A stretch of DNA of 5,718 bases from Lentisphaeria bacterium. GTDB lineage: Bacteria; Verrucomicrobiota; Lentisphaeria; Oligosphaerales; Lenti-02. Below are positions 4,649-5,718 of the stretch, in pieces. Under the pieces are notes generated by a model. The model was not told where the DNA came from. It did not search any database and was given only the letters and a program-made list of their open reading frames with translations. The DNA is taken from the NCBI GenBank assembly GCA_023145395.1, contig JAGLDW010001543.1, positions 1 through 5,718 of the forward strand, given 5' to 3'. Position 1 is the stretch's first letter, and each line of letters starts with the position of its first letter. Both the position numbers and the translations under genes were made by a program.

Positions 4649-5697
4649 TTCCCAAACACCTCATTCGCCGTCTGTCACGAGATCGAGTCCCCATCTCCGC
4701 CACGATTGAACTGACGCACCACTGCAACTGGCGCTGTGTGCACTGCTTCGTCGTCAACGCCGAGGCAGTGCCCTGCGCCGAACTGACGACCGAAGAGGTT
4801 CAGCGTGTTTTGGGCGAATTGCACGACCTTGGCTCATTCTTCCTGTGCCTGACTGGTGGCGAGTGTCTCCTGCGTGCGGACTTTGTGGATATCGTCCGTT
4901 GTGCGGCAGATCTCGGCTTCGCCATTTCGATCTCCTCGAATGCCTCCCTCGTTACGGAGTCGTTGGCGGACGAGCTTGTGGCCGCGCATGTGATCGAGTT
5001 CCAGTGCAGTCTGCTTGGCGCGACCCCAGAGGTGCACGACGGCATCACTGGCATTGCGGGAAGTCACGCGGCCGCTTGGCGAGGAATCGACATTCTCAGA
5101 GATAAGGGGATCAACGTGTTTCCCAAGACTCCCGTCATGAACAGGAACTTCGACGATCTGGAACAGATTCGCGAGCAGACCAAACGCTACGGGCTTCTCT
5201 GGATGACCTCGTGTCTGTTGTTTCCCAGGTGGCAGGGCGACCGGGAGATCGCCAAGCTGCGAATTGGCGACGAGCAGATGGCCGAACTGTTTCGGATGCA
5301 GATTCGCTGGTCCGAGGAAGAAAATCTCGACCACGATGAGGACCGTGTCCCCGACGAAGAAGCGACTAGCCAATGCGGGGCGGGTGTTTCCACGGTAACC
5401 ATCGAGGCGGACGGTTCGGTTACTCCTTGTCAGGCGTATCCGACATCGGCTGGGAACATCCGGGAAGCGGCACTTTCTGAAATTTGGCGGCAGGGCGCAG
5501 TTTTCGAAGAACTTCGCACCACGTATGACCAGGCGTGCACTTCAGCGGACTACGATGGCCCGGGGGCAAATTGGCTTTGTCCGCTGTTCGAACTTCGTGA
5601 GGCCGGGCAAGGTGAAGGCGGAGCAGAAGAGTTGCTGCGATTCAACCGAATACGCCTGTCTCAGATCGGTGAGGACCAAGGGTCCGCACGGAAATAA
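4645..5697 (+). CDS. Radical SAM peptide-modifying enzyme with SPASM/Twitch-type C-terminal region
   Basis: A 350-residue iron-sulfur enzyme. IELTHHC27NWRC31VHC34 is the canonical CxxxCxxC motif for the [4Fe-4S] cluster that cleaves S-adenosylmethionine. LTGGEC (69-74) is the GGE motif that contacts the SAM amino group, and ISISSNASLV (95-104) is a typical barrel strand. The C-terminus follows the SPASM pattern: C244GAG, then EADGSVTPC262, AGNI, and SEIW (278-281). This gives CX12GX4C. Only C298 and C312 follow, against the five further cysteines of a full SPASM domain, so probably one auxiliary cluster (Twitch-like) is held rather than two. Relatives install thioether, C-C or other crosslinks, or epimerise residues in RiPP precursors. 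The three-Cys peptide at 3004 is the likely substrate. The ATG at 4645 overlaps the kinase stop (ATGA). The protein ends in a charged tail, and the window closes 21 nt later. Confidence 0.9.
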   Translation: MIPKHLIRRLSRDRVPISATIELTHHCNWRCVHCFVVNAEAVPCAELTTEEVQRVLGELHDLGSFFLCLTGGECLLRADFVDIVRCAADLGFAISISSNASLVTESLADELVAAHVIEFQCSLLGATPEVHDGITGIAGSHAAAWRGIDILRDKGINVFPKTPVMNRNFDDLEQIREQTKRYGLLWMTSCLLFPRWQGDREIAKLRIGDEQMAELFRMQIRWSEEENLDHDEDRVPDEEATSQCGAGVSTVTIEADGSVTPCQAYPTSAGNIREAALSEIWRQGAVFEELRTTYDQACTSADYDGPGANWLCPLFELREAGQGEGGAEELLRFNRIRLSQIGEDQGSARK

Positions 5698-5718
5698 CGT
5701 ACCATTTTGGCGAGAGCG

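Overview
The window carries two unrelated blocks. No taxonomic marker is present. Moderately high GC, a carbohydrate-binding-type beta protein, a Gfo/Idh/MocA oxidoreductase and an isoprenylcysteine-methyltransferase-like membrane protein side by side would suit an environmental Gram-negative of the Planctomycetes/Verrucomicrobia/Armatimonadetes kind, but this is a guess from gene content only.

Left block (1-2717). A plus-strand pair starts with the 3' part of a large beta-sandwich protein with an NPCBM-like region (3-1184, probably cut by the window edge). It is followed after 21 nt by a four-helix ICMT/PEMT-type membrane methyltransferase (1206-1706). Converging on it with only 12 nt between the stops is a minus-strand Gfo/Idh/MocA NAD(P)-dependent oxidoreductase (1719-2717). 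These are ordinary metabolic genes.

Right block (about 2888-5697). After a 286-nt divergent intergenic region there is a compact plus-strand gene set that reads as a RiPP (ribosomally made, post-translationally modified peptide) pathway. It holds a 58-residue precursor peptide (3004-3180); a 118-residue Cys-rich transglutaminase-like protein resembling the lasso-peptide leader protease B2 (3161-3517, overlapping the precursor gene); a 103-residue PqqD-like leader-binding protein (3530-3841); a 240-residue HPr-kinase-like P-loop protein (3926-4648); and a 350-residue radical SAM protein with a SPASM/Twitch-type C-terminal region (4645-5697, ATGA overlap with the kinase). Candidate TTGACA promoters lie before the precursor and before the kinase.

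Proposed working (inference): the PqqD-like protein grips the precursor leader through its YERP motif. The radical SAM enzyme and possibly the kinase modify a Cys/Gly/His-rich core. The B2-like protease then removes the leader near Cys36. Lasso peptide pathways use the same leader motif, B1/B2 pair and sometimes an HPr-kinase relative. Here no asparagine-synthetase-like cyclase is seen, and the core has no Asp or Glu with which to close a lasso ring. The set therefore looks like lasso leader-handling parts coupled to radical SAM chemistry, which is the most interesting content of the window. No exporter or cyclase is visible, and the right edge comes 21 nt after the radical SAM stop, so the cluster may continue.
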